DNA of 7,328 bases, from contig CAMWYI010000091.1 of assembly GCA_947178455.1 (NCBI GenBank), positions 1 to 7,328 of the forward strand. The letters run 5' to 3'. Source of the DNA: an uncultured Alistipes sp. (GTDB lineage: Bacteria; Bacteroidota; Bacteroidia; Bacteroidales; Rikenellaceae). Below, one piece after another: positions 1 through 6,548 of this stretch. A program made the position numbers and the translations under genes. The stretch's first letter is position 1, and every line of letters starts with the position of its first letter. Under the pieces are notes generated by a model. It did no database searches, had not been told where the DNA came from, and saw only the letters and a list, made by a program, of their open reading frames with translations.

Positions 1-54
1 GAGAACCGCGTGGACAACGACGGTGCCTATACCGATGCAGGCTATGCGTGGTAA
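1..54 (+). CDS. C-terminal end of an unidentified protein (partial)
   Basis: The first 17 codons of the window are open in frame 1 and end at TAA 52-54. The tail contains DNDGAYTDAGYAW and ends in Trp. The codons are GC-rich (aac, gac, ggc, gcc), like those of the lipoprotein gene that follows 83 nt downstream. No hairpin terminator is visible in that gap, so the two genes could be cotranscribed and might belong to one surface-protein locus. An aromatic C-terminus is common in Bacteroidetes outer-membrane proteins, but 17 residues are too few to assign a family. Confidence 0.55.
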   Translation, partial: ENRVDNDGAYTDAGYAW

Positions 55-137
55 TTTTTTATTAAATGGCACGGAGCTGAACCATCGGATGGAAGAAAAA
101 CGATGAACGACAAAATAACAACAATCGATAAAAAATT

Positions 138-2408
138 ATGAAAAAAATTCTTTATTATGTACTTGCGTTGTGCACAGTCGCAGGCGCAAGCTGCAGCAAA
201 GATTCCGAAGCCGATATGCAGGTCGAGGCGGGCAAATATACGCTTCCTGCGCTGACGGCTTCGTGCGAGGAGGAGCCCACCCGCACCGCTTTGGGAACCA
301 ACCAGATCGTCAACTGGTCGAACAACGACCGCATCGCCGTCGTCAATCTGAAGACCAACACCATCTATCAGTACGTGCTGGTGTCGGGTTCGGGTACGTC
401 GGTGGGTAAGTTCGAGCCCGTGAACAATGCCGCTTCGTTCGACAGCATCGACGACATCAAGGCCGTTTATCCGGCTATCGCAGCTTCGGTGGCAGGCGGC
501 AAAATCTCTTTCTCCATCAACAAGGAGTACACCGAGACCGAACGGGCCAAGTACGGCATCACCTCGTGGACGAACAACTCGTCGGCCTATGCCTTTACCA
601 ACAACGACATCAAGGTCTCGTACAGCACTTCCGTCAAGACCGCAGCCGATGCACAGAGTGAAGTAAACTTCAAGTTCCGTCAGTTGGGTACGTGGTGCAA
701 CTTCGTCTTCAACTTCACGGGCATTCCCGAGCACAAGCTCGAATCGATGGAGTCGCTCACCGTTACGACGGCCGACGGCACGAAGAAAATCTCCGGTACG
801 GCCGAAGTAGACCTTACCGACCCCAACCAGCCGACCCTCAAAGCCGGTACCGAGACTTCCGTCACGTGGACTACCACCGGTTCGTTGAGTTCGGCTACGC
901 TCACCAAGTCCATGATGTTGTTCCCGGTCATCGACGGCGACAAACTCAAAATCACCGTCAAGACCAACATGAACACCTTTACGTTCTATGCTACACCGAC
1001 ACAACCCCTTTCGGCAGGTACCGTATTGCGCTTCCCTATCGAGGTGGGAGTAAACTTCGAGAAGGACAATGCCGCCACGGCCAACGACTTCACCTATCAG
1101 GTCGTGCCCGCCGAGATTCGAGACTTCTTCTACTACGGCGAAGCCAACTGTCTGCTGCTGGCCGGCACGACTTCGGCAGGTACGTTGGATGTGACGCCTT
1201 ACAAGACCAATGCCTACTACTGGAACACGAAGGACGACGGCTCGGCAGCACCCAAGCCCACGAAAGCACAGGTCATCTGGCGCGAAGCGGGAATTACCTC
1301 GATGGCAGAACCGACGGTCACCAAGAACGGCAACAAATACACGCTGAATGTATCGAATGTCCAAGGCTATGGCAATGCTTTGGTAGGCATCTATGACAAC
1401 TCGAACAACCTGCTCTGGTCGTATCACATCTGGAAACCGGAAATCGACCCGACGAGCGATGCCAATCTATTGGAGTACAAGTACACGAACTCGGGAACCT
1501 ATCACGTGATGCCTATTGCGCTGGGAGCAACTAATAAAGCGACGGTAACGCCTACGGGCACGGCCACGAACGACACGAATGCAAAAGCGCTCGGTCTGTA
1601 CTATCAGTGGGGACGAAAGGATCCGCTCGGACGTGCGAACTCGATAACGGCGACAGCAGAGCAATTCGTAACAACGTATGCAGGTGCGACGGGGACGACA
1701 GAGTACACGCTTAATGATAAGGAACCAAAACTTGTTACTTTGCTTGGCGGAGAAAATATTGAAGAAAAAGAACTCAATGGTGAGATGGTTACGGTCGACA
1801 CATGGATGATCGATTACGTCACGAAACATCCGACCGAGTTTATTGCTGTTAGCAACGATTGGGCTGGCAAAACGAACAACAATCTTTGGGGTAATCCATT
1901 CGGATATGAATATCCGCACAAGAGTAATATGCAACAGTCTATCTTCAACCCATGCCCCAAAGGTTACCGCGTGGCACCTGCGGATTTATGTTTGGCTTTC
2001 ACTAAATCAGGTAGGGGTACCACTGCGAATGCAACCGACGAGATAAATTATGCTGAAAACAATTTCAACATTGCCAATCGTCAATCGGATGGCTCTTGGC
2101 CAACCAACAAGGCCACCACGACATTAACTACACAACGTGGCTATTTCTTCCATTACGAAATGAACGATGATGGTTCATTAAAATGGCAGGAGGGTAAAAC
2201 GGATTTCTATCCCGCGTCCGGCTATCGCAACGCCAGTAGCGGAGCATTGTCAACTGCCGGTTTGAGGGGATTTTATTGGAGTAGCTCTCCGTACGCTGTG
2301 GATTCGGAGCAGGGTTGGAGTTTGGATTTCTATGATTCCAATTTGTACATCATTGCCCGCAATAGTCGTGCATACGCTTTCCCGCTCCGTTGTGTGAAAG
2401 AGGATTAA
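138..2408 (+). CDS. Fimbrillin-like lipoprotein with C-terminal FISUMP-like domain
   Basis: This encodes a 756-residue predicted surface lipoprotein. Residues 1-18 are a signal peptide (Lys-Lys, then a hydrophobic stretch) ending in AGAS before Cys19. CSKDSEAD after the Cys resembles the acidic surface-export signal of Bacteroidetes lipoproteins. The segment at 47-66, EPTRTAL followed by VNWSNNDRIAVVN, matches the opening of Mfa/fimbrillin-like domains. The last 150 or so residues (NPCPKGYRVA at 604-613, GFYWSSSPY at 711-719, final FPLRCVKED) look like a FISUMP domain (Fibrobacter succinogenes paralogous-type), as often found at the C-terminus of Bacteroidales lipoproteins. ATG 138 is chosen because it gives the lipobox; the leader is A-rich with no Shine-Dalgarno, as usual in this phylum. 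The last third is visibly less GC-rich than the first two thirds. Role in adhesion or a pilus tip is inferred. A long open frame on the opposite strand is a codon-bias shadow. Confidence 0.85.
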   Translation: MKKILYYVLALCTVAGASCSKDSEADMQVEAGKYTLPALTASCEEEPTRTALGTNQIVNWSNNDRIAVVNLKTNTIYQYVLVSGSGTSVGKFEPVNNAASFDSIDDIKAVYPAIAASVAGGKISFSINKEYTETERAKYGITSWTNNSSAYAFTNNDIKVSYSTSVKTAADAQSEVNFKFRQLGTWCNFVFNFTGIPEHKLESMESLTVTTADGTKKISGTAEVDLTDPNQPTLKAGTETSVTWTTTGSLSSATLTKSMMLFPVIDGDKLKITVKTNMNTFTFYATPTQPLSAGTVLRFPIEVGVNFEKDNAATANDFTYQVVPAEIRDFFYYGEANCLLLAGTTSAGTLDVTPYKTNAYYWNTKDDGSAAPKPTKAQVIWREAGITSMAEPTVTKNGNKYTLNVSNVQGYGNALVGIYDNSNNLLWSYHIWKPEIDPTSDANLLEYKYTNSGTYHVMPIALGATNKATVTPTGTATNDTNAKALGLYYQWGRKDPLGRANSITATAEQFVTTYAGATGTTEYTLNDKEPKLVTLLGGENIEEKELNGEMVTVDTWMIDYVTKHPTEFIAVSNDWAGKTNNNLWGNPFGYEYPHKSNMQQSIFNPCPKGYRVAPADLCLAFTKSGRGTTANATDEINYAENNFNIANRQSDGSWPTNKATTTLTTQRGYFFHYEMNDDGSLKWQEGKTDFYPASGYRNASSGALSTAGLRGFYWSSSPYAVDSEQGWSLDFYDSNLYIIARNSRAYAFPLRCVKED

Positions 2409-2418
2409 TAAAATCTAT

Positions 2419-2491
2419 CCTATCGAGTAAAGGCAACCCGGACATACGGATGTGGAGCCGTCCGTATGAATGAATCGCCGAACTCGATAGG
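2419..2491 (+). repeat. Nested inverted repeat in the 3' region of the lipoprotein gene
   Basis: A perfect 10-bp outer stem, CCTATCGAGT (2419-2428) with ACTCGATAGG (2482-2491), encloses a perfect 8-bp inner stem, CATACGGA (2443-2450) with TCCGTATG (2461-2468). Three further G-C pairs (GGC 2432-2434 with GCC 2477-2479) can form between them. It begins 10 nt after the lipoprotein stop and directly precedes the terminator hairpin. It lacks a T-tract and does not look like a terminator itself. It could be a structured 3' UTR, an RNA-stability element or a protein-binding cruciform. Confidence 0.6.
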
Positions 2492-2496
2492 AAACA

Positions 2497-2532
2497 AAAA
2501 GGGGGGCGACTATGAAAATAGCCGCTCCTTTT
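2497..2532 (+). terminator. Probable terminator of the lipoprotein gene
   Basis: AAAAGG (2497-2502) pairs with CCTTTT (2527-2532), and GCGACTAT (2506-2513) pairs with ATAGCCGC (2518-2525) around a GAAA tetraloop, with one A-C mismatch and a small G bulge. The 3' arm runs into a short TTTT. Its position about 90 nt after the stop fits a Rho-independent terminator for the lipoprotein transcript. Confidence 0.6.
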
Positions 2533-2559
2533 GGTTGAATCCTAAACCAAAACAAAAAC

Positions 2560-2582
2560 GCCTCTCGGATATTCTGAGAGGC
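2560..2582 (-). terminator. Bidirectional hairpin; likely original terminator of tRNA-Leu
   Basis: GCCTCTC (2560-2566) pairs with GAGAGGC (2576-2582), and the stem can extend by GGA/TCT to leave a 3-nt loop. On the minus strand it is followed by GTTTTTGTTTTGG, a good T-tract; on the plus strand by ATTTTGTT. Before the element inserted, it would have lain 13 nt downstream of the tRNA-Leu 3' end copy at 2596-2608. That position suggests it was the tRNA terminator and may also stop read-through from the lipoprotein gene. Confidence 0.65.
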
Positions 2583-2595
2583 ATTTTGTTGAAAA

Positions 2596-2608
2596 GTACC
2601 CAGAGCCG
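2596..2608 (+). repeat. attL: distal copy of the 13-bp att core
   Basis: GTACCCAGAGCCG is identical to 7241-7253. On the minus strand it equals the 3' acceptor strand of tRNA-Leu plus four bases of the T-stem. Flanking bases on both sides differ from the right copy, so the repeat ends sharply at 13 bp. Confidence 0.85.
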
Positions 2609-2804
2609 CATTTGAAATTATAAATTCTATTCGATTATTCGAAAATTGCAAAACGACGCAAAATAATGTATTATTGCTATTATACAACGATTTACAATTA
2701 GTGTATCGTTTAATAAATTTGAAGCAAGTCGAAATAAATTCAGGATATATGGGAACAATTCGGGAACAAATACTATCTTTGCAGTGTAAACAATACGCTG
2801 CAAA
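2609..2804 (+). promoter_or_regulatory. AT-rich leader of the element: int promoter region
   Basis: This 196-bp non-coding stretch between attL and int is very AT-rich; 2641-2700 has 15 G+C out of 60. TATCTTTG at 2774-2781 matches the Bacteroidetes -7 consensus TAnnTTTG and is 23 nt before the int ATG. No TTTG is present at the expected -33 position, which is occupied by the GGGAACAA repeats at 2751-2771. Small inverted repeats are present: AATAAT/ATTATT near 2662, AACGAT/ATCGTT around 2685-2710, and a GCAGTGT/ACGCTGC hairpin (2781-2801, one G-T pair) directly before the start codon. These are candidate recombinase or regulator sites. Confidence 0.55.
2751..2771 (+). repeat. Left tandem GGGAACAA repeat, candidate Int arm site
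   Basis: GGGAACAATTC is followed immediately by GGGAACAAAT, an 11-bp-period tandem. The same arrangement recurs at 7166-7187 near the other end in the same orientation. Direct repeats inside each att end are typical of arm-binding sites for the N-terminal domain of tyrosine integrases. This copy also overlaps the expected -33 region of the int promoter. Confidence 0.6.
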
Positions 2805-4142
2805 ATGAAAGTTTCAGCACTCATACGGAAAACTGCAAAGAAGAACGACACGGATACGCTTGCGACGGTCTATTTTCGGCTGCGCGACGGCAAGAAAGAC
2901 ATTAAGGCGGCAAGCGAACTGACGATCAATCCGAATCACTGGAGTGCCGAAAAACAAGGATTCAAGGATCGAGTAGCTTTGGTTTCGGAGAAGGAGAAAC
3001 TGGCATTCAATAGCCATGTGCGGAATATCGTTACGCTTATTGCCCAAACGTACTCGGATGAAGCCGACGGCGAATGGTTAAGCAAAACAATCGAGCATTA
3101 CCACCACCCGCAAAGATTCCAAACGGAAGATGCGCTGGCCGAAGAGATCAAATTGCAGGTGATTCCGCTGTTCAATGAATTTCTCGAAAAGCATAAACTA
3201 TCCGAAGTCCGCAAAAAGAACTATCGGGTCGTAAAGCGCGGTTTGCAGCGTTACGAACTCTATGTGCGGACAACCAAGCGAGGACAAAAAGATTTTACGC
3301 TTTATATCGACGACGTAACATCCGACACGCTTCGGGATATATGGGATTTTTTCGAGAACGAATACCGATATTGCCAGCTCTATCCGGCCATTTACGATGC
3401 GATCCCCGAAGCGCGAACGCCGCAACCGCGTGGAAAGAACACTTTATTGGATTGCTTTTCGCGGATTCGGACGTTCTTTTATTGGTGCAAGGACAACAAG
3501 AAGACGAGCAATACGCCATTCGACGATTTTCAGCTCGAAGAGTGTACCTATGGAACACCTTATTACATCACGATCGACGAGCGGAACAAAATTTATCGCA
3601 CCAATTTGAACCGCCATCCACAGTTGGCTATTCAGCGCGACATCTTCGTTTTTCAATGTCTGATCGGTTGTCGTGTAGGCAACCTCATCAAGTTCACGAA
3701 ACAAAGTATCATCGACGGAGCTATTGAATATATCCCGCGTAAAACGAAAGAGGGACGGCCGCTGACAGTGCGTGTTCCGCTCAATTCGACGGCATTGGAG
3801 ATCATTGCCCGATACAGGAATTGCGATGGGAACAAACTGCTGCCGTTTATTTCGGAACAGAAATACAATGTGTCGATTAAGCGGATTTTCAAAGCTGCCG
3901 GATTGAAGCGATTGGTTACGATTATCAACCCGACGACCCGCGAGGAGGAGAAAAAGGTATTGTATGAAATCGCATCGTCCCACCTCGCTCGACGTACATT
4001 CGTCGGCAACTTATACAAGCAGGTAAAAGACCCGAATCTTGTCGGTGCATTGAGCGGCCACAAGGAGGGAAGCCGCGCGTTTGTACGTTATCGGGAAATT
4101 GACGATGAAATGAAAAAAGAATTAGTAAATTTGTTGTCGTAA
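2805..4142 (+). CDS. Tyrosine recombinase/integrase, complete
   Basis: This 445-residue protein would catalyse site-specific integration and excision of the surrounding element. An Arm-DNA-binding domain of Bacteroidetes type occupies roughly residues 1-75 (YFRLRDGKKDIKAASELTIN, then the NHW motif). A SAM-like core-binding domain covers about 110-235, and the catalytic domain about 250-440. The full catalytic set is visible: Arg290 in GCRVGNL, Lys313/Lys315 in PRKTKEG, His393 and Arg396 in SHLARR, His419 in LSGHK, and nucleophile Tyr429 in FVRYREID. The length fits the family, with no truncation or frameshift. ATG 2805 opens the arm domain at its usual start. The gene reads into the element from the end distal to the tRNA. 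Its promoter region overlaps the GGGAACAA repeats, so integrase binding could repress its own expression. Family assignment is firm; the target site is inferred from the att repeats. Confidence 0.95.
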   Translation: MKVSALIRKTAKKNDTDTLATVYFRLRDGKKDIKAASELTINPNHWSAEKQGFKDRVALVSEKEKLAFNSHVRNIVTLIAQTYSDEADGEWLSKTIEHYHHPQRFQTEDALAEEIKLQVIPLFNEFLEKHKLSEVRKKNYRVVKRGLQRYELYVRTTKRGQKDFTLYIDDVTSDTLRDIWDFFENEYRYCQLYPAIYDAIPEARTPQPRGKNTLLDCFSRIRTFFYWCKDNKKTSNTPFDDFQLEECTYGTPYYITIDERNKIYRTNLNRHPQLAIQRDIFVFQCLIGCRVGNLIKFTKQSIIDGAIEYIPRKTKEGRPLTVRVPLNSTALEIIARYRNCDGNKLLPFISEQKYNVSIKRIFKAAGLKRLVTIINPTTREEEKKVLYEIASSHLARRTFVGNLYKQVKDPNLVGALSGHKEGSRAFVRYREIDDEMKKELVNLLS

Positions 4143-4149
4143 AGGAGAT

Positions 4150-4176
4150 AATTGCGTCCGCAGCGCGGTCGGAATT
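4150..4176 (+). repeat. Imperfect palindrome in the yhcG-like leader
   Basis: AATTGCGTCCGC (4150-4161) faces GCGGTCGGAATT (4165-4176) across a 3-nt centre; 10 of 12 positions pair. It is 23/27 identical to the palindrome inside the following gene (4475-4501) and shares its first 13 bases exactly. It lies between the int stop codon and the ATG at 4191, just after an AAAGGAG sequence. Confidence 0.75.
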
Positions 4177-4190
4177 CAAAATACACGTAT

Positions 4191-5201
4191 ATGAAAATAG
4201 TAAAGACCAATCTGACTGAACAATTTATATCGGACATTCGGACTATTATTCTTTCCGCCAGAGAATCAGCAATTCGCAGTGTGGATACCGTCCGTGTGCA
4301 AATGTATTGGGAATTGGGTGAACGCATCTTTATCGAAGAACAAAAGGGCCAAGACCGAGCGGAATACGGAGCATACCTTCTTCAAAACATTGCAATGGAA
4401 ATAGAAAAGGAGTTCGGCAGTGGATTTTCCGTGCGTCAATTGGAACGAGCAAGGCAGTTTTACCGTACTTATCCAATTGCGTCCGCACTGCGGACGCAAT
4501 TGAATTGGTATCAATATCGTCTTCTGATTCAAATAGACGATAAAGACAAACGCGAGTACTACGAGTTGGAGGCTGCAAACAACAACTGGACTGGGCGTGA
4601 GTTGGAGCGACAGATCAATTCGGGATTGTATGAACGTCTGTTGCTGAGCAACGACAAGAAAGCCGTGTTGGAGATTGCCCGCAAGGAGCGCATTCCCGAG
4701 TCTCCGACCGAGATCATTAAAGACCCGATGGTTTTGGAATTTCTCGGTTTGCGGCCCGAAGCGACCTACTACGAAAAAGATTTAGAGCGTGCGTTGATTA
4801 CCAATCTTCAAGCGTTTTTGTTGGAGTTGGGTAACGGATTCTCGTTTGTAGCCCGTCAAAAACGTATTTTGCTTGAAGACGACGAATTTTTCGCCGATTT
4901 GGTATTCTACAACCGACTGCTTCGCTGTTTCGTCGTTATCGAACTGAAAACTCATAAGATTACGCACGAGGATATCGGGCAGTTGCAAATGTATGTAAAT
5001 TACTACGACCGCAATGAGAAAGCTCCCGACGAGAACCCCACAATCGGGATTCTGCTTTGCGCCGACAAGAACGATACGTTGGTGAAATATACGCTGCCGG
5101 AAAACAACAATACGATTATGGCAAGCAAATACCAACTCTACCTGCCAACGGAAAAACAGTTGGCCGAGCAACTGCAAATCGAATTATCTGAGTTGAAATA
5201 A
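4191..5201 (+). CDS. YhcG/DUF1016-family PD-(D/E)XK nuclease
   Basis: This 336-residue protein has two domains typical of the YhcG family. The N-terminal DUF1016_N-like region covers about 10-155 (MYWELGERIFIEEQ; FGSGFSVRQLERARQFY; NWYQYRLLIQI; then TGRELERQINSGLYERL). The C-terminal nuclease domain covers about 175-325, with candidate catalytic residues Glu199, Asp236 (FFADLVFY), and Glu251 and Lys253 in VVIELKTHK, plus Gln264 and Tyr268 following. The family is predicted to cleave DNA and has been linked to Holliday-junction-resolvase folds and to defence or mobile regions; its substrate is not settled. ATG 4191 matches the family start. A TTG at 4152 would add 13 residues translated from a palindrome and is 4 nt after AGGAG, but is judged less likely. 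The gene is 48 nt downstream of int and 6 nt upstream of the next gene. A perfect 29-bp palindrome encodes residues 95-104, where family members usually read like QTLSAQLSW. Confidence 0.9.
   Translation: MKIVKTNLTEQFISDIRTIILSARESAIRSVDTVRVQMYWELGERIFIEEQKGQDRAEYGAYLLQNIAMEIEKEFGSGFSVRQLERARQFYRTYPIASALRTQLNWYQYRLLIQIDDKDKREYYELEAANNNWTGRELERQINSGLYERLLLSNDKKAVLEIARKERIPESPTEIIKDPMVLEFLGLRPEATYYEKDLERALITNLQAFLLELGNGFSFVARQKRILLEDDEFFADLVFYNRLLRCFVVIELKTHKITHEDIGQLQMYVNYYDRNEKAPDENPTIGILLCADKNDTLVKYTLPENNNTIMASKYQLYLPTEKQLAEQLQIELSELK
4474..4502 (+). repeat. Perfect palindrome inside the yhcG-like coding sequence
   Basis: CAATTGCGTCCGCA (4474-4487) and TGCGGACGCAATTG (4489-4502) are exact reverse complements around a single central C. 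It encodes the IASALRTQL segment. It is related to 4150-4176 (23/27 identical over the shared length). The left arms form a 13-bp direct repeat 325 nt apart. Confidence 0.9.
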
Positions 5202-5207
5202 CACACG

Positions 5208-5483
5208 ATGAGCCGCGCGGATTATGAGGCGTTCAAGGAACGCATGAGGGAGTGGATGTCGGATTACGCCGATGCCTACGATGCTTTTGAGGAGATGATG
5301 AACTACGAAAGCGACGAGGGCTATCGGCTGGTAATGACGACCACCATGAAACTACTCCCGAAGTTCGCAAAGGCTGCTGCGAAAAGGACACAAAGAGTTG
5401 CTGCCACAAAGACTCTAAGACCGACTGTAGCAATGGAACCTGTCAGGGCAAACAATAATCTGATATATAATAAGATTAAATGA
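5208..5483 (+). CDS. Small acidic-helical protein with an out-of-frame Cys-rich tail
   Basis: As read, this is a 91-residue protein of unknown family. Residues 1-50 are rich in Glu, Asp, Tyr and Met and look helical (FKERMREWMSDYADAYDAFEEMM); the rest is basic and low in complexity, with no cysteine. The -1 frame of the same DNA, from about 5372 to the TAA at 5456-5458, encodes GCCEKDTKSCC then HKDSKTDCSNGTC, six cysteines with an internal repeat (CC-x-KD-T/S-K). One extra A in the AAA run at 5369-5371 would join the two parts as an 83-residue protein ending in that tail. This suggests a one-base deletion, a sequencing error, or -1 frameshifting. The gene starts 6 nt after the nuclease gene; in the frame as read, its TGA overlaps the next ATG (ATGA), suggesting coupling. 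A metal-binding tail is inferred. Alternatively the Cys frame is coincidental. Confidence 0.6.
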   Translation: MSRADYEAFKERMREWMSDYADAYDAFEEMMNYESDEGYRLVMTTTMKLLPKFAKAAAKRTQRVAATKTLRPTVAMEPVRANNNLIYNKIK

Positions 5484-5962
5484 AACCTATGCGAAAAGCC
5501 GACAGGGCGAAGGATGCTGACTGGGCACTTGCCGTTTTTGACAAGGCTCCATACGTGACGGTCAGCATGACCCGTCCTGACGGCACTCCTTACGGATTGC
5601 CGCTTTCGCTTGTGCGCGACGGTGCCGACACGTTTTATTTCCATTGTGCCGGCGAGGGTGAGAAACTCGACTGCATCAGGCGTAACCCTGTGGTCAGTCT
5701 TTCGGCTGTCAGCAAATGCTCTCCACGATATGAGGAGGAAAAGATGAATTTCACCGAGCACTATCATTCCGCCATTGCCGTAGGCCGTGCTGAGGAAGTG
5801 TGTGACCGTGATGAGAAAATCAAAGCCCTCAAACTTATCTGCGAGAGATTTCTGCCCAAATTCATGGACCGATTTGATGCTGCAATAGCCCGGAGCCTTG
5901 AACGTACGACAGTAATAAAAATAACGCTTGCCGAACCCCCGGTAGGCAAATGCAAAGAATAA
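5480..5962 (+). CDS. Nim-like FMN-binding split-barrel protein (pyridoxamine 5'-phosphate oxidase family)
   Basis: This 160-residue protein resembles the pyridoxamine 5'-phosphate oxidase-like family that includes the 5-nitroimidazole reductases NimA to NimJ, which have about the same length. Visible landmarks are an early strand pair (PYVTVSM, then DGTPYGLPLSLVRDG at about 34-48), the family motif FYFHCAGEGEKLDCI at 52-66 with His55 in the position of the histidine in Nim YFH segments, VVSLSAVS at 71-78, and HSAIAVGRAEEV at 96-107 leading into a helix (KIKALKLICERF). The family binds flavin and reduces small compounds, some members converting nitroimidazoles to amines. ATG 5480 overlaps the preceding stop; a second ATG at 5489 is possible. 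The nitroreductase starts 2 nt downstream. Calling it a resistance gene is inference, since many family members are not Nim. Confidence 0.8.
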   Translation: MKPMRKADRAKDADWALAVFDKAPYVTVSMTRPDGTPYGLPLSLVRDGADTFYFHCAGEGEKLDCIRRNPVVSLSAVSKCSPRYEEEKMNFTEHYHSAIAVGRAEEVCDRDEKIKALKLICERFLPKFMDRFDAAIARSLERTTVIKITLAEPPVGKCKE

Positions 5963-5964
5963 AG

Positions 5965-6504
5965 ATGAAGACATTTGATGAAATAATCGGTGAGCGCCGC
6001 AGCGTGCGCCACTACGACCCGGCTAAGCCCGTGAGCCGCGAGATGATTGAGACTCTCATAAAGACGGCAATCGAGGCTCCTTCGTGGAAAAACAAGCAGA
6101 CCAGCCGCTACTATGTAGTGACAACTCCCGAAATGAGAGAAAAGCTTAAAGAAACTCTGTGGCATCAGAATCAGCTGACAGTCAAGGATGCTCCCGTGTT
6201 GATTGTGACCACTTTCGTCAAGGGCATTGTCGGCTTTGAGAAAGATGGCAGTGCATCAAACGAACTCGGCGACGGCTGGGGTATTTATGACCTTGGACTT
6301 CACAATGCTTTCCTTTTGCTGAAAGCCACCGACTTGGGGCTCGACAGCATTGTGCTTGGCCTGCGCGACGCCGACGCAATCCGCTCGTTACTGGAAGTGC
6401 CGGAAAACGAGGTCATCGTTTCAGTTATCGGTATCGGCTATCGCAGTGAGGATTCCATCCGCCCGCGCCGTAAAGAAGTGAGTGACATCGCAAAATTTTT
6501 CTGA
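5965..6504 (+). CDS. Nitroreductase-family FMN oxidoreductase
   Basis: This 179-residue enzyme belongs to the nitroreductase family, FMN-dependent homodimers using NAD(P)H to reduce nitro groups, quinones or similar acceptors. Evidence: the FMN-phosphate motif ERRSVRHYDP (10-19), the APSWKNKQTSR segment (38-48) replacing the common APSGxNxQPW, the dimer helix around GLHNAFLLLKATDLGLDS (111-128), and the C-terminal VIGIGYRSED plus RPRRK (154-170), which carries the second FMN-phosphate contact. The length fits the short single-domain subgroup. ATG 5965 is preferred over an in-frame ATG at 5950 because MKTFDEIIGERRS is the usual family opening and it leaves a 2-nt gap to the upstream stop. The gene is GC-rich (6361-6420 is 37/60 G+C), unlike the genes on its right. 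Substrate is unknown; the Nim-like neighbour suggests nitro or redox-stress compounds. Confidence 0.9.
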   Translation: MKTFDEIIGERRSVRHYDPAKPVSREMIETLIKTAIEAPSWKNKQTSRYYVVTTPEMREKLKETLWHQNQLTVKDAPVLIVTTFVKGIVGFEKDGSASNELGDGWGIYDLGLHNAFLLLKATDLGLDSIVLGLRDADAIRSLLEVPENEVIVSVIGIGYRSEDSIRPRRKEVSDIAKFF

Positions 6505-6548
6505 GAATACACTGTACTTTTCCCAAAGTAACCAATAAGGAATGTATT

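Noticed and set aside
103..141. 12-codon ORF (MNDKITTIDKKL) whose TGA overlaps the lipoprotein ATG
   Set aside because: The ATGA overlap is suggestive of coupling, but so short an A-rich ORF is easily due to chance and there is no ribosome site to support it.
42..1427. 461-codon open frame on the minus strand opposite the lipoprotein gene
   Set aside because: It mirrors the GC-rich codons of a gene with clear signal peptide and domains; its translation is Arg/Gly/Val-rich with no recognisable domain.
2596..2608. Second, partial tRNA gene at the left end
   Set aside because: Only 13 bases match the tRNA 3' end; this is an att core, not a tRNA fragment with any arm structure.
3341..3727. 128-codon plus-strand frame inside the integrase gene
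   Set aside because: It is a shadow of the integrase, which has all catalytic residues in the main frame.
4152..4190. TTG start at 4152 adding 13 residues to the YhcG-like protein
   Set aside because: AGGAG is nearby, but the added residues are the translation of the palindrome and the family start fits ATG 4191.
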